Source: Methylorubrum extorquens (lineage in GTDB: Bacteria > Pseudomonadota > Alphaproteobacteria > Rhizobiales > Beijerinckiaceae). Taken from it: a stretch of DNA of 64,000 bases. A program made the position numbers and the translations under genes. Below the pieces are notes generated by a model. That model was not told where the DNA came from. It saw nothing but the letters and a program-made list of their open reading frames with translations, and did not search any database. Positions 61,488-64,000 of the stretch are shown here, one piece after another. Positions within the stretch are counted from its first letter, which is position 1, and each line of letters begins with the position of its first letter. The DNA lies in the NCBI RefSeq assembly GCF_024169925.1, contig NZ_JALJXF010000001.1:4470001-4534000 (forward strand), given 5' to 3'.

Positions 61488-62102
61488 GTGAACGCTTCTG
61501 CCCTCTGGCTCGCCCCCGCGCCCCTCCTTCTCGCCTCGGCGAGCGCCACCCGGCGCGATCTCCTGACGGGCGCCGGCCTGCCGGTGGAGACGGCGCCCGC
61601 GCGGATCGAAGAGCGCGCCTTGGAGGCCGAGGGCAGTGCCCTGGCTCCGATCGAACTGGCGCGGCGGCTGGCTCGGGCCAAGGCGGAGGAGGTGGCGGCC
61701 CGCCATCCCGGCCGCGTCGTGATCGGCGCCGACCAAGTGCTCGAATGCGAGGGCCGGATCTTCCACAAGCCCGCCGACCTCGCAGCGGCGCACGCCCATC
61801 TTGCCCGGCTCCAGGGCCGGACCCACCAGCTTCATTCGGCGGTCGCAATCGTACGCGGCGGCCACGCCGAGGATTTCGTCGAAACCGCGCGGCTGACTTT
61901 GCGCCCCCTCGATGCGGGGGCCATCGACGCCTATCTGCGGCTCGCGGGAGTAGCGGTCACGACCTCGGTCGGCGCCTACCAACTCGAAGGCCTCGGCATC
62001 CACCTGTTCGAGCGGGTCGAGGGCGACCACTCGACGGTCCTCGGCCTGCCGCTCACGCCCCTTCTCGCGCGGCTGCGGGGCCTGGGCCTGCTGGCGTTCT
62101 GA
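61488..62102 (+). CDS. maf: Maf-like nucleoside triphosphate pyrophosphatase
   Basis: This 204-residue protein begins at GTG. LLLASASATRRDLLTGAGLP is the Maf signature, VVIGADQVLECEG has the catalytic Asp, and GAYQLEGLGIHLFERVEGDHSTVLGLPL closes the family pattern. It hydrolyses non-canonical or modified nucleotides to monophosphates. It lies 16 bases after GT61 and 14 before the CDF transporter gene, so it is part of the same + strand operon. Confidence 0.92.
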   Translation: MNASALWLAPAPLLLASASATRRDLLTGAGLPVETAPARIEERALEAEGSALAPIELARRLARAKAEEVAARHPGRVVIGADQVLECEGRIFHKPADLAAAHAHLARLQGRTHQLHSAVAIVRGGHAEDFVETARLTLRPLDAGAIDAYLRLAGVAVTTSVGAYQLEGLGIHLFERVEGDHSTVLGLPLTPLLARLRGLGLLAF

Positions 62103-62116
62103 CACGGCGAGGGACG

Positions 62117-63124
62117 ATGGACGACCACGGGCAGGATCATCGGCAGAGTCATCGACACGACCACGCCCATCCGGATCACGGCCACGATCATGCCGGGCAC
62201 GGGCACAGTCATGCCCACGGTCACGGGGGCCATGGTCACGTCCACGCCCCGAAGAATTTCGGACCGGCCTTCGCCATCGGCATCGCGCTGAATCTCGGCT
62301 TCGTCGGCGTCGAGGCGGCCTATGGCTGGCTCTCGAACTCCATGGCGCTGGTGGCCGATGCCGGCCACAATCTCTCCGACGTGCTCGGCCTCGTCGCCGC
62401 CTGGCTCGCCGCGGTGCTGGTGAAGCGGGCGCCGTCGGCGCGCTTCACCTACGGCCTGCGCGGCTCCTCGATCCTGGCCGCTTTGTTCAACGCGGTGGTG
62501 CTTCTGGTGGCTACCGGCGGCATCATCGTCGAGGCGGTGCAGCGCTTCCTCGAGCCGGCCCCGGTCGCCGGCACCACGGTGATGGTGGTGGCCGGCATCG
62601 GCATCCTCATCAACGGCTTTACCGCGTGGCTGTTCGCCTCGGGTTCCAAGGACGACATCAACATCCGCGGCGCCTACTTGCACATGGTGGCCGACGCGGC
62701 GGTCTCGGCCGGCGTGGTGCTGGCGGGCCTCGTCATCCTCGCCACTGGTTTCGACTGGATCGACCCGCTGGTGAGCCTCGCCATCGCCGCGCTCATCATC
62801 GTCGCGACCTGGGGGCTCCTGCGCGACAGCGTGGCGATGTCGCTTGCCGCGGTGCCGCCCGGCATCGATCCGGAGGCGGTTCGCGCCACTCTCGCGGCCC
62901 GCCCCGGCGTGCGCGGGCTGCACGACCTCCACATCTGGCCGATGAGCACCACCGAAGTCGCCCTCACCGCCCATCTCGTGGTCGCCGACGAAGCGCCCGG
63001 CCGGCTCTTCCTCAAGGAGACGGCGGACGAACTGCGGGCGCGCTTCGGCATCCATCACGCCACCCTCCAGATCGAGATCGAGGGGCAGACCGCCTGCACG
63101 CTGCCGGCGGCGTGCGTCGCGTGA
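62117..63124 (+). CDS. Cation diffusion facilitator (zinc/cobalt efflux)
   Basis: This 335-residue protein has a cytosolic N-terminus of about 45 residues packed with His and Asp (HxH repeats). Six membrane spans follow. Transport-site residues are in ADAGHNLSD and HMVADAAVS, giving the paired HxxxD sites. The C-terminal ferredoxin-like domain has LHDLHIWPMST and HHATLQIE. It exports zinc or a similar divalent metal in exchange for protons. The stop overlaps an upstream aroE start option (TGATG). Confidence 0.92.
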   Translation: MDDHGQDHRQSHRHDHAHPDHGHDHAGHGHSHAHGHGGHGHVHAPKNFGPAFAIGIALNLGFVGVEAAYGWLSNSMALVADAGHNLSDVLGLVAAWLAAVLVKRAPSARFTYGLRGSSILAALFNAVVLLVATGGIIVEAVQRFLEPAPVAGTTVMVVAGIGILINGFTAWLFASGSKDDINIRGAYLHMVADAAVSAGVVLAGLVILATGFDWIDPLVSLAIAALIIVATWGLLRDSVAMSLAAVPPGIDPEAVRATLAARPGVRGLHDLHIWPMSTTEVALTAHLVVADEAPGRLFLKETADELRARFGIHHATLQIEIEGQTACTLPAACVA

Positions 63125-63153
63125 TGTCTCTCGACCTTCGCAAGCAGGATTCC

Positions 63154-63990
63154 ATGACAGCCAGGGCCTTCGTCGTCGGCCATCCGATCCGCCATTCCCG
63201 CTCGCCGCTGATCCACGGGCACTGGCTCGCCGAGCACGGGTTGGATGGCAGCTACGAGCGCATCGATGTGGCGCCCGACGCGTTCGAGGCCTTCGTCCGC
63301 GGGCTTCCCGCCTCGGGCTTTGCCGGCGGCAACGTCACCATCCCGCACAAGGAGGCGGCCTTTCGGCTGGCCGATTCCCTGACGGAGCGAGCGAAGACGA
63401 TCGGCGCCGTGAACACGCTGATCGTCGAGGACGGCTGCGTGCGCGGCGACAACACCGATGCGCCGGGCTTCATCGCCCATCTCGACCACAGCCTCGGGCA
63501 GGGCTGGCCCGAGCGGACCGGCAGGTCCGCCCTGGTGCTCGGCGCGGGCGGCGCGGCGCGGGCCATCGTCGTCGGGCTGGTGGAGCGGGGGCTCTCGGTC
63601 CGCGTCGCCAACCGCAGCCCCGAGCGGGCGCGTGTGCTGGCCGAACTCGACCCCGAACACGTCGAGGCGCTGGCCTGGGAGGCCGTGCCGGACGCACTTT
63701 CCGACACCGGGCTTCTCGTCAACACCACCTCGCTCGGCATGGCCGGGCACCCGCCGCTCGCTCTCGACCTCGTCCCGCTCTCGGACCGCGCGGCGGTGGC
63801 CGACATCGTCTACGTGCCGCTGGAGACGCCGCTCCTGGCCGCGGCGCGGGCGCGGGGGCTTGCGGCGGTGGATGGGCTCGGCATGCTGCTGCACCAGGCC
63901 GTGCCGGGCTTCGCCGCATGGTTCGGCCTGCGCCCCGAGGTGACGCCGGCCCTGCGCCAAAGAATCGTCGCGGATCTCGTCGCGAAATGA
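63154..63990 (+). CDS. aroE: Shikimate dehydrogenase
   Basis: This 278-residue enzyme reduces 3-dehydroshikimate with NADPH. AFVVGHPIRHSRSPLIH is the shikimate-binding start. GNVTIPHKEAAF has the catalytic Lys, GDNTDAPGF the Asp, and LVLGAGGAARAIV the nucleotide loop. The last block is DGLGMLLHQAVPGF. The ATG at 63154 has an AGCAGGA site; an in-frame ATG at 63124 that overlaps the transporter stop is the alternative. It is followed by a four-base ATGA overlap with the next gene. Confidence 0.93.
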   Translation: MTARAFVVGHPIRHSRSPLIHGHWLAEHGLDGSYERIDVAPDAFEAFVRGLPASGFAGGNVTIPHKEAAFRLADSLTERAKTIGAVNTLIVEDGCVRGDNTDAPGFIAHLDHSLGQGWPERTGRSALVLGAGGAARAIVVGLVERGLSVRVANRSPERARVLAELDPEHVEALAWEAVPDALSDTGLLVNTTSLGMAGHPPLALDLVPLSDRAAVADIVYVPLETPLLAAARARGLAAVDGLGMLLHQAVPGFAAWFGLRPEVTPALRQRIVADLVAK

Positions 63991-64000
63991 GCGCTTCCGA
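63987..64000 (+). CDS. Start of next gene, probably dephospho-CoA kinase
   Basis: An ATGA junction opens a new frame (M-S-A-S) that runs off the window. In most alphaproteobacteria the gene after aroE is coaE, so that is expected, but only four codons are visible. Confidence 0.35.

Noticed and set aside
1..64000. tRNA, rRNA, CRISPR arrays, insertion sequences
   Set aside because: No T-loop-bearing tRNA-like stretch, no rRNA signature, no regularly spaced repeats and no transposase-like protein were seen.

Overview
The window is GC-rich alphaproteobacterial chromosome, most likely from the Hyphomicrobiales and probably a Methylobacterium/Methylorubrum-like genome. The evidence is gene content and order: hemE next to the DUF299 (PPSR) gene, HisZ with HisG, MbfA, bfd-bfr, Maf-aroE with an ATGA junction to what should be coaE, and RIME-like 108-bp intergenic repeats. 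No rRNA, tRNA, CRISPR array, phage or insertion sequence was seen. The genus is inference; the class is well supported.

Left third (1-25 kb): mainly housekeeping and envelope genes. In order these are ureide breakdown (puuE, uraH), a DUF808 membrane protein, an EAL/GGDEF pair for cyclic di-GMP, an OmpW porin, several small exported proteins, gamma-glutamyltranspeptidase, plsC, metX-metW plus a P-loop kinase, an exported MsrB/MsrA pair, bacterioferritin with its ferredoxin, a tandem Usp protein, an acyltransferase-3, a DUF4142 protein with a glycine-rich insert, beta-carbonic anhydrase, NUDIX/DUF429, dUTPase, TetR and pyrF.

Middle (25-48 kb): a two-gene cassette with unusual codon use (TylF-like methyltransferase and PhyH-like dioxygenase), an alginate-export-type porin, a uracil-DNA glycosylase-family gene and zwf. 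Then comes a tightly overlapping operon (31644-41155): SWIM zinc finger, DUF5691, MoxR AAA+ ATPase, DUF5682, VWA, a duplicated membrane protein and an exported protein. Its first five genes match the functionally unassigned MoxR/VWA group that includes E. coli yehL/M/P/Q. It is followed by malate:quinone oxidoreductase with a Tat-like leader, an AI-2E family permease, moaE, a duplicated left-handed beta-helix protein, the MbfA iron exporter, a DsbA-like protein and a VapBC toxin-antitoxin pair with a clear operator.

Right part (48-64 kb): a three-domain acyl-recycling protein (MFS, acyltransferase and acyl-ACP synthetase) divergent from a TetR gene with twin operators, a HAD phosphatase, hisZ-hisG, a heme operon (hemE, NUDIX, hemJ), and then a gene-free 730-bp stretch that is very probably the chromosome replication origin. 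It has hemE on one side and DUF299 on the other, one perfect TTAA-N7-TTAA CtrA site, six GANTC sites and an 18-bp palindrome. To its right are PPSR, a GT61 glycosyltransferase, maf, a His-rich CDF transporter, aroE and the first codons of the next gene.
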